From positions 1-64,000 of the forward strand of contig NZ_LZZT01000007.1 of NCBI RefSeq assembly GCF_014170305.1: a stretch of 64,000 bases of DNA, read 5' to 3'. This document shows positions 8,786-17,126 of the stretch, in pieces (positions within the stretch are counted from its first letter, which is position 1; the number at the start of each line of letters is the position of its first letter). The translations under genes were made by a program, and so were the position numbers. This stretch comes from Achromobacter sp. UMC71. Lineage in GTDB: Bacteria; Pseudomonadota; Gammaproteobacteria; Burkholderiales; Burkholderiaceae_B. The notes under the pieces were generated by a model. That model saw only the letters and a list, made by a program, of their open reading frames with translations, searched no databases and was not told where the DNA came from.

Positions 8786-9235
8786 GGTCGGCCTGTACCG
8801 TCGGTGAAATCAATGTCTGCAAAGGGGCATTCAACGCGGGCCGGGGCGTTGCCCAGCCTGAATGTGCGGCAGAATTTACACCGGGATATTTCGCGCAAAA
8901 CCGTGCTTGCGGCCAGATGAGACAAATCGCCGTGAATATTGAGACAGAAGCGTCAAACGGCGTTGTTCGATGCGGTCACGGCCTCGGTCCGTGCGTGCGT
9001 TCATCTTAAATAGCACATCGTCATGACATGCTTGAGCACGCGGCGTGGCGTGCTCAGGCATGTCGGCCGTGCGCCACAAATCCTTGCGGATTTCATCGCA
9101 CACGCAGTGTTTCCGCTTGTGTCTCAAAAACTGACATACAGCGTTCCTAGAATTCGTTCCTGTCATGCGCGGCGCCGCTGCTGGTGTTGCGGACCGCCCG
9201 CAAGCGCATGTCTGTTCAATTAACGGGAATCTGTA
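8786..9235. other. Divergent intergenic region between acid phosphatase and porin
   Basis: This 450-base gap holds no supportable gene. It should contain the promoters of both flanking genes; TAGAAT at 9148-9153 is the best -10 element for the porin, without a well-spaced -35. It also contains a long imperfect hairpin at 9025-9064. Confidence 0.6.
9025..9064. repeat. 17-bp near-perfect inverted repeat upstream of the porin
   Basis: GACATGCTTGAGCACGC (9025-9041) and GCGTGCTCAGGCATGTC (9048-9064) pair with one G-T wobble around the loop GGCGTG. It lies about 170 bases before the porin start, with no T-run on either side. It could be a regulator site or a folded RNA; neither is shown. Confidence 0.7.
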
Positions 9236-10354
9236 ATGAAAAAGACTTTGTTCGTCACCGCCTTGTTCGCTGCGCTGTCTGGCGTTGCGCACGCTGATAC
9301 CTCGGTGACTCTGTACGGCTTGATCGACACGGGCGTGGGCTTCCAGCGCATCAAGGGCAACGACGGCTACAAGGAATCGAAGGTCGGCATGACCAACGGC
9401 GTGTCCAGCGGTTCGCGTTGGGGCCTGCGTGGCGCCGAAGATCTGGGCGATGGCCTGAGCGCCGTGTTCACCCTGGAAAGCGGCTTCAACTCGGCCAACG
9501 GCCAGTCGGGCCAGAGCAGCCGCCTGTTCGGCCGCCAAGCCACCGTCGGCCTGAAGAGCGATTCCTGGGGCCTGCTGGAATTCGGCCGCCAGACCAACAT
9601 CGCCTCGAAGTACTTCGGCGCGATCGATCCGTTCGGCGCCAGCTACGGCCAGGCCAACGTGGGCGCGGCCTTCGGCGCGGCCAACACGGTCCGCTACGAC
9701 AACATGGTGCAGTACTCGACCCCGTCGTTCAGCGGCTTCCAGGTCGGCCTGGGCTACTCGTTCAACGTGGCTGACACGACCGCCGCGCAAACCGGCTTCA
9801 AGACCGCCGACAACACCCGCGCCATCACGGCCGGCGTGCGTTATGTCAATGGTCCGCTGAACGTGGCCCTGACGTACGACCAGTTGAACCTGGCCAACCA
9901 GGTCGCCGGTAGCGACGATGCGTCGCCGAAGCAGTGGATCATCGGCGGTTCGTACGACTTCGAAGTGATCAAGCTGGCGCTGGCTTACGGCCAGACGCGT
10001 GACGGCTGGTTCACCGGCCAGGCCATCAACGCCTTCGGCAGCGGCACCACCGTAGCCAAGAGCTTCGGCAGCAACGTCATCGCCAAGGACTTCAAGTCGA
10101 ACTCGTACCTGGTCGGTCTGTCGGCCCCGGTCGGTGGCGCTGGCAGCATCCTGGCCACGTGGCAGCGTGCTGACGCCAACAACACCTCGTTGACCGGCGA
10201 CGATGCGACGATGAACATCTACAGCATTGGCTACACCTACAACCTGTCCAAGCGTACCAACCTGTACGCGCTGGGTTCGTACGCCACGAACTTCGCCTTC
10301 ATCGACGGCGTCAAGAGCACGGTCGGCCTGGTGGGCGTGCGTCACCGCTTCTAA
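9236..10354 (+). CDS. General porin, Gram-negative (betaproteobacterial) type
   Basis: Outer-membrane trimeric diffusion channel. The 372 residues start with a signal peptide (MKKTLFVTALFAALSGVAHA) followed by DTSVTLYGLIDTGVG, the canonical first strand of the Bordetella/Burkholderia porin family. The body is rich in Gly, aromatic and alternating polar residues, including the family segments GSRWGLRGAEDLG and LFGRQATVGL, and ends in VRHRF. The codon use is notably regular, as in highly expressed genes. GGGA 9 nt upstream is a weak ribosome-binding site. It stands alone between a regulatory region and a GC-rich hairpin. Confidence 0.96.
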   Translation: MKKTLFVTALFAALSGVAHADTSVTLYGLIDTGVGFQRIKGNDGYKESKVGMTNGVSSGSRWGLRGAEDLGDGLSAVFTLESGFNSANGQSGQSSRLFGRQATVGLKSDSWGLLEFGRQTNIASKYFGAIDPFGASYGQANVGAAFGAANTVRYDNMVQYSTPSFSGFQVGLGYSFNVADTTAAQTGFKTADNTRAITAGVRYVNGPLNVALTYDQLNLANQVAGSDDASPKQWIIGGSYDFEVIKLALAYGQTRDGWFTGQAINAFGSGTTVAKSFGSNVIAKDFKSNSYLVGLSAPVGGAGSILATWQRADANNTSLTGDDATMNIYSIGYTYNLSKRTNLYALGSYATNFAFIDGVKSTVGLVGVRHRF

Positions 10355-10378
10355 GCGACACGTCGCGGTCCGGCGGCT

Positions 10379-10407
10379 GGGCGGCGCGTGCAGGATGCGC
10401 GCCGCCC
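10379..10407 (+). terminator. GC-rich hairpin downstream of the porin
   Basis: GGGCGGCGCG (10379-10388) pairs exactly with CGCGCCGCCC (10398-10407) around a 9-base loop. It lies 24 bases after the porin stop. No U-tract follows, so termination is plausible but not certain. Confidence 0.4.
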
Positions 10408-10590
10408 GCGCCCCGGAACTGCTGGATCGGGGGCCTTTGCGGGCACGGGTCCAGCGGCCCGCGGTTGCATTGAGCGGACTGGGCGTCTTACCCGGCCACA
10501 GACGCGAAAAAAGCGGCCACCTCCCTAGCTCCACTCTCAGTCCGCTCACCCCAACCTCGGCAGGATGAGCCATCCGCCTGACGGCTCAAG

Positions 10591-10623
10591 CGCCGCCGGC
10601 GCCGCAATGCGGCGCCGGCGGCG
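10591..10623. terminator. Strong GC hairpin between convergent porin and small gene
   Basis: CGCCGCCGGCGCCGC (10591-10605) and GCGGCGCCGGCGGCG (10609-10623) form a perfect 15-bp stem with loop AAT, followed by TTT on the plus strand. It lies between the 3' ends of two convergent genes and probably limits read-through both ways. Confidence 0.6.
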
Positions 10624-10639
10624 TTTCCACTTGGGGGAG

Positions 10640-10900
10640 TCAGTCGTCCAGCGACGGCACGGTGCCGATCTGGGCCAGGATGCGGGGCGATTCCATGTCG
10701 CCGGTTTCCTTGTCGATCATGACTTCGTAGGCGGCCACGCCGGCGAACTTGGAGGCCATGGAGTTGGCGATGCGGATGGCGCCGAACTCGCTGCTGGCCG
10801 GGCGGATTTCTCCGGGGGCCACGCCGTTGGCGGCGGCGCGGTAGGGGATGACGATGTACTGGACCACGTGGGTCTGGGCGATGTGGGCGGCTTCGGACAC
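10640..10900 (-). CDS. Small protein of unknown function (86 residues), possible SOS gene
   Basis: I do not recognise a named family. The start is a GTG at 10900 with a near-perfect CAGGAG 6 nt upstream; longer in-frame starts lack such a site. The protein is acidic at its end and soluble-looking, with a beta-strand-like opening (VVQYIVIPYRAAANG). A helical middle (AIRIANSMASKFAGVAAYEV) and a DKETGDMESPRILAQIG segment follow. There is no signal peptide or membrane helix. A LexA-like 16-mer (CTGT-N8-ACAG) lies 51 bases before the start, which suggests damage-inducible expression. It stands alone, convergent with the porin and divergent from the bicupin gene. Confidence 0.7.
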   Translation of the reverse strand: MSEAAHIAQTHVVQYIVIPYRAAANGVAPGEIRPASSEFGAIRIANSMASKFAGVAAYEVMIDKETGDMESPRILAQIGTVPSLDD

Positions 10901-10950
10901 AGGATTCTCCTGGACGACGTTTTTCGGCGAGCGAAATGTAGCATGTTGCA

Positions 10951-10966
10951 CTGTGTTTTTGTACAG
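10951..10966. promoter_or_regulatory. LexA-like operator
   Basis: CTGTGTTTTTGTACAG matches the CTGT-N8-ACAG consensus of beta/gammaproteobacterial LexA boxes, with a flanking TA on the right side. It lies in the divergent region, 51 bases before the GTG of the 86-residue gene and 142 before the bicupin gene. The position suits repression of the small gene. Confidence 0.55.
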
Positions 10967-11065
10967 TATTTTTGACCAATCCGCCTGGATATTTTCATTG
11001 GGGGGATCGAACCCAGGAAAACCCCTAGCGCGCAAAGATTGCCCAAAGTCTGGCTCGCCTCTAAT

Positions 11066-11077
11066 ATTTTCGAAAAT
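11066..11077. promoter_or_regulatory. 12-bp palindrome ATTTTCGAAAAT upstream of the catabolic block
   Basis: A perfect palindrome in an A/T-rich patch 31 bases before the bicupin dioxygenase start. The position suits an operator for one of the cluster's regulators (GntR at 18951 or LysR at 20612), but which one is not known. Confidence 0.4.
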
Positions 11078-11107
11078 CTTTTAGGTTTTATAAAAAAGAG
11101 GCAAGGG

Positions 11108-12232
11108 ATGGAAGCGAACAGGTACGACGCCTACCGGGAAAGCACCGCGGGCCGCGCCAATGTGGCGGACTCGCCGGAGCGCATCGCCTACTACGAGGAA
11201 CTGGCGCGGCTGGAGACCGGCGCGCTGTGGACGGTGGCCAACAAGATCGAGCCCTGGGCGCCGCGCTCGGCGTCGGTGCCGGTGGTGTGGCGCTACCAGG
11301 AATTGCGCGGCCATGTGCTCCGGTCGGCCGAGCTGGTGTCGCCCGAAGAGGCGGGCCGGCGCGTGATCTACCTGAACAATCCGGGCCGGCGCGACGTGGC
11401 GGCCGCGGTGGGGTGGTTGTATTCGGGCCTGCAGGTGATGCAGCCGGGCGAGCTGGCCTCGGCCCACGCGCATTCGCATTCGGCGCTGCGCTTCATCATG
11501 GAAGGTACGGGCGCGTTCACGGTGGTGGACGGCCACAAGATGACGCTGGGTGCGAACGACTTCGTGCTGACGCCCAACGGCACCTGGCACGAGCACGGCG
11601 TGTCCGCGGACGGCAGCACCTGCATCTGGCAGGACGGCCTGGACATTCCGCTGGTCAACGCGCTGGAGGCCGGTTTCTATGCGGTGCATCCCGACCTGAA
11701 CCAGACGGTGACGCACCCGGTGGACGACACCAGCGCGCTCTGGGGCAACGTGGCGCTGCGGCCGCAGGTGTCGGGCTGGACCAAGCCGTATTCGCCGCTG
11801 TTCAAGTATGAATGGGAGCCCACCTACGAAGCGCTGCGCCGCCATGCGCGCGTGTCGGCGGGCAGCCCCTACGACGGCGTGCTGATGGACTACGTCAATC
11901 CGGCCACGGGTGGCCCGGTGATGCCGACCATCGGCGCCAGCATGCAGTTGCTGCGCCCCGGCGAGCACACCAAGGCGCACCGCCATACCGGCAGCTTCAT
12001 CTACCAGGTGGCCAAGGGCAGCGGCTTTTCGGTCATCGACGGCAAGCGCTACGACTGGACCGAGCGCGACATTTTCTGTGTGCCGTCGTGGGCGGTGCAC
12101 GAGCACGCCAACCTGTCGTCCAACGACGACGCCTGCCTGTTCTGCTTCAACGACCTGCCCGTGATGCGATCGCTGGCGCTCTACCGCGAAGAAGCGGTCA
12201 AGGACAACGACGGCCACCAGAAACTGATCTAG
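11108..12232 (+). CDS. Ring-cleaving bicupin dioxygenase, gentisate/salicylate 1,2-dioxygenase family
   Basis: Fe(II)-dependent extradiol-type cleavage of a hydroxylated benzoate. The 374 residues match the size of gentisate and salicylate 1,2-dioxygenases and contain two cupin domains. The first has PGELASAHAHSHSALRF (about 113-129), with H120 and H122 as likely iron ligands and a third His in NGTWHEHG (157-164). The second cupin starts around PGEHTKAHRHTGSFIY. The usual AHRH of this family reads AHAH here, which may change substrate choice. The ATG at 11108 follows AGAGG at 6 nt; the frame is open further upstream without a good site. It heads a plus-strand catabolic block. Exact substrate unknown. 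Confidence 0.87.
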   Translation: MEANRYDAYRESTAGRANVADSPERIAYYEELARLETGALWTVANKIEPWAPRSASVPVVWRYQELRGHVLRSAELVSPEEAGRRVIYLNNPGRRDVAAAVGWLYSGLQVMQPGELASAHAHSHSALRFIMEGTGAFTVVDGHKMTLGANDFVLTPNGTWHEHGVSADGSTCIWQDGLDIPLVNALEAGFYAVHPDLNQTVTHPVDDTSALWGNVALRPQVSGWTKPYSPLFKYEWEPTYEALRRHARVSAGSPYDGVLMDYVNPATGGPVMPTIGASMQLLRPGEHTKAHRHTGSFIYQVAKGSGFSVIDGKRYDWTERDIFCVPSWAVHEHANLSSNDDACLFCFNDLPVMRSLALYREEAVKDNDGHQKLI

Positions 12233-12321
12233 CGGCCGCACCCCCCAACTGAATGCTTTATCCGCCGCCCGGCGCAATCCGGGCGCCTGTCTCAACTCGT
12301 CTTGAATTTCCTGGAGTCCCT

Positions 12322-13233
12322 ATGCGCTTGGTAACTTTTCGCGCCCATCCCACCGCCGCCGCCCGCCTGGGCGCACTGGCCGAAGGCTATGTGATCGACC
12401 TGGCCCTGCTGGGCGAAGCCGGCGGCGTGGCCTTGCCGGACGACATGCTGGCCTTCATCGACCTGGGCCCGGTGGCCGTGGCGCAAGCGTCGCGGCTGAT
12501 GGACGCCTACCGCGGCAACTGGCCCGTGGGCACGGCTTTGCCGCAAGAGAACGTGAAGCTGCTGGCGCCGATTCCGCGTCCGCGCAAGAACATCTTCGGC
12601 ATCGGCCTGAACTACGTCGAACACGTCGCGGAATCGAGCCGCACGCTGGACACGTCGGCCGACCTGCCCAAGCAGCCGGTGATCTTCTCCAAGCCGCCCA
12701 CCACGGTGATCGGCCCGGGCGACGCCATCGAGCACAACGCCAAGATCACCCAGCAGCTGGACTGGGAGGTGGAGCTGGCTGTGATCATGGGCCGGCGCGC
12801 ATCGCGCGTGGCCGAGGCCGATGCGCTGTCGTACGTATTCGGCTACAGCGTGATGCTGGACATGAGCGCGCGCGATTGCCGCCGCGCCGGCCAATGGATC
12901 TATTCCAAGGGCCAGGACACCTACGCGCCGTTCGGTCCGTGCATCGTCACGGCTGACGAAATTCCCGATCCGCAGGTGCTGGACCTGTGGCTGACGGTGA
13001 ACGGTGAAAAGAAGCAGGGTTCGAACACGCGCCACATGCTGTTCAAGGTGCCGTTCCTGATCGCCGACATCAGCGCTGGCATCACGCTGGAGCCGGGCGA
13101 CATCATCGCCACCGGCACGCCGGAAGGCGTGGGCGCGGGCCGCAAGCCGCAGGAGTGGCTGTGGCCGGGCGATGTGGTGGTGGCGTGCGTGGAAGGCATC
13201 GGCACGCTGCGGCATCCGGTGGTGGCGGTCTAA
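12322..13233 (+). CDS. Fumarylacetoacetate hydrolase family protein
   Basis: 303-residue member of the FAH superfamily, which hydrolyses or hydrates beta-diketo acids formed after aromatic ring cleavage. The core is recognisable from GIGLNYVEHVAES through KPPTTVIGPGD and the metal-binding DWEVELAVIMGR to the C-terminal ITLEPGDIIATGTPEGVGAGR. Coming after a gentisate-type dioxygenase, it could be a fumarylpyruvate or maleylpyruvate hydrolase. The ATG at 12322 has GGAG 5 nt upstream. No glutathione-dependent maleylpyruvate isomerase gene is present in the window. Confidence 0.9.
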   Translation: MRLVTFRAHPTAAARLGALAEGYVIDLALLGEAGGVALPDDMLAFIDLGPVAVAQASRLMDAYRGNWPVGTALPQENVKLLAPIPRPRKNIFGIGLNYVEHVAESSRTLDTSADLPKQPVIFSKPPTTVIGPGDAIEHNAKITQQLDWEVELAVIMGRRASRVAEADALSYVFGYSVMLDMSARDCRRAGQWIYSKGQDTYAPFGPCIVTADEIPDPQVLDLWLTVNGEKKQGSNTRHMLFKVPFLIADISAGITLEPGDIIATGTPEGVGAGRKPQEWLWPGDVVVACVEGIGTLRHPVVAV

Positions 13234-13290
13234 GCGAATTCCGGCGCCGGCCGCAAGGGCGGCGGCGCCGCGGTCTCCAAGGGGAAAACA

Positions 13291-14469
13291 ATGATCAAGA
13301 AAACAGTATGGGCGGCCGGCCTGGCCATGGCGCTGGGCGGCGCGGTGCAGGGGGCATTTGCCGCGGACCCGGTCAAGATCGGCTTCATCGCCACGTTGTC
13401 CACGCCGGCGGGTTACATCGGAGAAGACGAGCGCGACGCGTTCAACCTGGCCATCAAGCAAGGCGGCGGCGCGCTGGGCGGCGTGCCGGTGCAGTTGGTC
13501 ATCGAAGACGACGGCTTGAAACCGGCCAACGCCAAGCAGGCGGCCGACCGGATGCTGCAATCGGGGGTGAAGCTGTTCACCGGCGTGAATTTCTCGAACG
13601 TGCTGGCCGCGGTGGCGCCGGGCGTGGTCAAGGCGGGCGCGTTCTACGTCAGCCTCAATCCCGGTCCGTCCAGCTTCGCGGGCGAGAAGTGCGACCCGAA
13701 TTACTTTGTGGCCTCGTACCAGAACGATGCCTTCCATACGGCCGGCGGCGTGGCCGCCAACGAACTGGGCTACAAGCGCGTGGTGCTGCTGGCGCCCAAC
13801 TACCAGGCCGGGCGCGACGCCATCGAAGGCTTCAAGCGCACCTACAAAGGCGAGGTGCTTGCCGAGATCTACACCAAGCTGGATCAATCCGACTTCTCGG
13901 TGGAACTGGCGCGCCTGCGTTCGTTGGCGCCCGACGCCATCTACCAGTTTCACCCCGGCGGCACCGGCATCAACTTCGTCAAGCAGTACGCGGCCGCGGG
14001 CCTGAACAAGACCATCCCGATGCTGATGCCCAGCTTCTCGATGGACGCGCGCATGATCCAGGCGACGGGCGACGCGGCGCTGGGTACGTACACCACCGGC
14101 ATCTGGTCGCTGGACTTCGACAATCCGCAGTCCAAGGCCTTTGTGAAGGCGTTCAAGGAGGCCTACGGCCGGGTGCCGACGGACTACGCGATGCAGGCCT
14201 ACGACACGGCGCAGCTGATCGGCGCGGGCCTGAAGGCGACGGGCGGCGACCTGTCGCGCCAGGCCGAGTTCCGGGCGGCGCTGCGCAAGCCCGAGTTCGC
14301 GTCGCTACGCGGCAAGTTCAGCATGAACACCAATCAGCACCCGGTGCAGGACCTGTACCTGATGAAGATTGAAAAGGGCGCCGACGGCGGCCTGGCGCCG
14401 CACCTGGTGCGCAAGCTGGTGTCGGACGACAAGGACGCCTACGCCCAATTCTGCAAGATGCCGTCATGA
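13291..14469 (+). CDS. ABC transporter substrate-binding protein, LivK/branched-chain type
   Basis: Periplasmic receptor (Peripla_BP_6 fold) of 392 residues with a signal peptide ending at AFAA (about residue 25). The mature protein opens with DPVKIGFIATLSTPAGYIGEDE, a typical LivK-like start, and contains two lobes joined by three crossings. It is the first of a five-gene transporter unit; its last codons overlap the permease start by 4 bp (ATGA). Such receptors often bind aromatic acids rather than amino acids when encoded with catabolic genes, so the likely ligand here is the substrate of the surrounding enzymes. Confidence 0.92.
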   Translation: MIKKTVWAAGLAMALGGAVQGAFAADPVKIGFIATLSTPAGYIGEDERDAFNLAIKQGGGALGGVPVQLVIEDDGLKPANAKQAADRMLQSGVKLFTGVNFSNVLAAVAPGVVKAGAFYVSLNPGPSSFAGEKCDPNYFVASYQNDAFHTAGGVAANELGYKRVVLLAPNYQAGRDAIEGFKRTYKGEVLAEIYTKLDQSDFSVELARLRSLAPDAIYQFHPGGTGINFVKQYAAAGLNKTIPMLMPSFSMDARMIQATGDAALGTYTTGIWSLDFDNPQSKAFVKAFKEAYGRVPTDYAMQAYDTAQLIGAGLKATGGDLSRQAEFRAALRKPEFASLRGKFSMNTNQHPVQDLYLMKIEKGADGGLAPHLVRKLVSDDKDAYAQFCKMPS

Positions 14470-15380
14470 CATTGCTCTTCGAACAGTTGCTCAACGGGCT
14501 GCAGTTTGGCGCGATGCTGTTCCTGCTCGCGGCCGGGCTGACCCTGATCTTCGGGATCATGGGCGTGGTGAACCTGACCCACGGCTCGTTCTACATGGTG
14601 GGCGCGTACTGCGCGGCCTATGCCATCGGCACCACCGGCTCGTTCCTGGCGGGCGTGCTGGCGGCGCTGCTGGGCGCCGGACTGTACGGGCTGTCGGTCG
14701 AGGTGCTGGTGATCCGCAAGCTGTACAAGCGCGACCACCTCTACCAGGTGCTGGCGACCTTCGGCCTGCTGCTGTTCTCGAACGAGGCGGTCAGCCTGAT
14801 CTTCGGGCGGCGTCCGCCGCTGGTCAGCATCCCGTCGTTCCTGGAGGGCGCGGTGACGCTGGCGCCGGGGTTCCAGTATCCGCTGATCCGCCTGTCGTTC
14901 ATCGCGGTCGGCGCGCTGGTGGCGGTGGGGCTGTGGTGGCTGGTGAACCGCACCCGCATCGGCATGCTGATCCGGGCCGGCGCGGATGACCGCGAAATGG
15001 TGGATGCGCTGGGCATCGACATCAAGAAGCTCTACACGCTGGTGTTCGGCCTGGGCGCCTTGCTGTGCGGGCTGGCCGGCGTGATGGCCGCGCCGTTGCT
15101 GGCGGTGGAGATCGGCATGGGCGAGCGCATCCTGATCACCACGTTCGTCGTGATCGTGATCGGCGGCGTGGGCTCGGTGCGCGGGGCATTGGCGGGGGCG
15201 CTGCTGGTAGGCATGGTCGACAGCATGGGGCGGGCCTTCCTGCCGCAGCTGCTGGGCGCAATGTTCTCGCCGGCCACGGCGGACCCATTGGCGGCGGGCC
15301 TGGCGTCGGCCAGTATCTATGTGTTGATGGCGATCGTGCTGATCGCCAAGCCGGGCGGGCTGTTCCCGGCGCGAGGATGA
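14466..15380 (+). CDS. livH: Branched-chain-type ABC transporter permease, LivH
   Basis: Inner-membrane permease of 304 residues with about eight helices. It has the LivH hallmarks LNGLQFGAMLFLLAAGLTLIFGIMGVVN at the N-terminus (its central portion identical in pattern to E. coli LivH) and the conserved loop ADDREMVDALGIDIKKLY that contacts the ATPase. The start overlaps the receptor gene, and the stop overlaps the livM start region. Its translation is therefore probably coupled to both. Confidence 0.93.
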   Translation: MTLLFEQLLNGLQFGAMLFLLAAGLTLIFGIMGVVNLTHGSFYMVGAYCAAYAIGTTGSFLAGVLAALLGAGLYGLSVEVLVIRKLYKRDHLYQVLATFGLLLFSNEAVSLIFGRRPPLVSIPSFLEGAVTLAPGFQYPLIRLSFIAVGALVAVGLWWLVNRTRIGMLIRAGADDREMVDALGIDIKKLYTLVFGLGALLCGLAGVMAAPLLAVEIGMGERILITTFVVIVIGGVGSVRGALAGALLVGMVDSMGRAFLPQLLGAMFSPATADPLAAGLASASIYVLMAIVLIAKPGGLFPARG

Positions 15381-16363
15381 TGATGCTAAAGAATCTTTCA
15401 AATCGCGCGCGCTGGGGCCTGGCCGGGCTGGTCGTGCTGCTGGTGCTGCCGGCTGCCGCGGCGGCCTCTGGCTCGCCGTTCCTGATCGGCGTGGTGACGC
15501 GCTTTCTGATCTACGGCCTGGCGGCGGTCAGCCTGGACCTGGTGATCGGCTATGGCGCCATGGTCAGTTTCGGCCATGCGATGTTCTTCGGGCTGGGCGG
15601 TTACGCGGTGGGCATCATTGCCTTCCACACCGCCGAAGCGGGGCCGCTGTTCGGTTGGGCCGGCAGCAACGCCGCGCTGGTGGTGTGGCCAATCGCGTTG
15701 GCGGTGTGCGCGCTGGCCGGCTGGGTGTTCGGCTACCTGGCGCTGCGCACCCGCGGGGTGCAGTTCATCATGATCACGCTGGCGTTTGGACAGATGGTGT
15801 ATTTCATCCTGGTGTCGCTGCAGTTCTACGGCGGCGACGACGGGCTGATGATCGCGCAGCGCAATGTGCTGCCGGGCATCAACCTGGAAAGCCCGGTGAC
15901 GTTCTACTACGTCTGCCTGGCGCTGCTGGCGGGCTGGACGCTGCTGTGCATCCGCATCGTGAATTCACGTTTCGGCATGGTGCTGCAGGCGCTGCGCCAG
16001 AGCGAGCGGCGCGCGCTGAACCTGGGCGTGGCGCCCACGCCATACCGCCTCAGCGCCTTCGTGCTGTCGGCGGTGGGCACGGGGCTGGCGGGCGTGCTGT
16101 GGGCCAACTATGCGGGGCTGGTGACGCCCGACATGGCGGCCTGGACCAAGTCCGGCGAGCTGATGGCGATCGTGATCCTGGGCGGCGTGGGGACGCTGCT
16201 GGGCCCGATCGCGGGCGCCGCGGTGTTCCTGGGGCTGGAGCAACTGCTGTCGTCGCTGACCGAGCATTGGCTGCTGTACATGGGGCCGATCCTGGTGCTG
16301 GTGGTGCTGTGGGGGCAAAAGGGTCTATTTGGCCGCCTGCTGGAGACGCGTCATGCGGATTAA
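15377..16363 (+). CDS. livM: Branched-chain-type ABC transporter permease, LivM
   Basis: 328-residue partner permease. The segments LVIGYGAMVSFGHAMFFGLG and LALRTRGVQFIMITLAFGQM are typical of LivM. The coupling region FGMVLQALRQSERRALNLGV precedes the last helices. Three in-frame ATGs stand in tandem (15377, 15380, 15383). The first overlaps the livH stop, whereas GAGG at 15373-15376 is better spaced for the third, so the exact start is uncertain by two codons. Confidence 0.92.
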   Translation: MMMLKNLSNRARWGLAGLVVLLVLPAAAAASGSPFLIGVVTRFLIYGLAAVSLDLVIGYGAMVSFGHAMFFGLGGYAVGIIAFHTAEAGPLFGWAGSNAALVVWPIALAVCALAGWVFGYLALRTRGVQFIMITLAFGQMVYFILVSLQFYGGDDGLMIAQRNVLPGINLESPVTFYYVCLALLAGWTLLCIRIVNSRFGMVLQALRQSERRALNLGVAPTPYRLSAFVLSAVGTGLAGVLWANYAGLVTPDMAAWTKSGELMAIVILGGVGTLLGPIAGAAVFLGLEQLLSSLTEHWLLYMGPILVLVVLWGQKGLFGRLLETRHAD

Positions 16364-17126
16364 CCCCTCTCCCGAAGTGCTGCTGCGGTTGTCGGGGCTG
16401 CGCAAGGCGTTTGACGCGGTGGTGGCGACCAACGGCGTCGACCTGGAGGTGCGCGCCGGTGAGATCCACGCCATCATCGGGCCCAACGGCGCGGGCAAGT
16501 CGACGCTGATCGCGCAGATCTGCGGCGAGATCCGGCCGGACTCGGGCTCCATCCATCTGGAAGGGCGCGACGTGACCGCGTTGCGAGCGTTCGAACGGGC
16601 CCGGTTGGGTTTGGGCCGCTCGTTTCAGATCACCGAGCTTTGCCACGAATACACGGCGCTGGAAAACGTGATCCTGTCCAGCATGCTCAAGGGCGGGCGA
16701 GCCTTCGGCGCCTGGTCCGACCCGCGGCGCGACGCCGGCCTGAAGGCGCAGGCCATGCAGTGGCTGACGCACGTGGGTCTGGCCGACCGCCGCCATGTCC
16801 GCACCGCCGACCTGGCCCACGGCGAGAAACGCCAGCTGGAGCTGGCCGTGGCGCTGGCGCGTTCTCCGCGCTTGTTGCTGCTGGATGAGCCGATGGCCGG
16901 CATGGGGCCGGAGGAATCCGCCCGCATGACCCGGCTGCTGCTGGGCATGAAGGGCGATTACGGCATCTTGCTGGTGGAGCACGATATGGACGCGGTGTTC
17001 GCGCTGGCCGACCGCATCAGCGTGCTGGTCTACGGCAAGGTGGTGTTCAGCGGCGCGCCCGACGAGGTGCGGCGCCATCCGGACGTGCGCGCCGCCTACC
17101 TGGGAGAAGAACATGTTGAAGGTTGA
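16353..17126 (+). CDS. livG: Branched-chain-type ABC transporter ATPase, LivG
   Basis: 257-residue ATP-binding subunit. Walker A is GPNGAGKST (43-51), followed by a signature segment LAHGEKRQLELAVAL and Walker B LLLLDEPMAGMG. The signature reads LAHGE rather than the more usual LSYGD/LSGGE. GGAG 7 nt before the ATG at 16353 supports this start over one eight codons upstream. It overlaps livM by 11 bp and livF by 14 bp. Confidence 0.93.
   Translation: MRINPSPEVLLRLSGLRKAFDAVVATNGVDLEVRAGEIHAIIGPNGAGKSTLIAQICGEIRPDSGSIHLEGRDVTALRAFERARLGLGRSFQITELCHEYTALENVILSSMLKGGRAFGAWSDPRRDAGLKAQAMQWLTHVGLADRRHVRTADLAHGEKRQLELAVALARSPRLLLLDEPMAGMGPEESARMTRLLLGMKGDYGILLVEHDMDAVFALADRISVLVYGKVVFSGAPDEVRRHPDVRAAYLGEEHVEG

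Noticed and set aside
8786..8940. Pho box upstream of the acid phosphatase
   Set aside because: No pair of CTGTCAT-like heptamers with the right spacing could be found.
11081..13953. Long minus-strand frames opposite the bicupin and FAH genes
   Set aside because: His/Arg/Gln-rich shadows of clear genes on the other strand.
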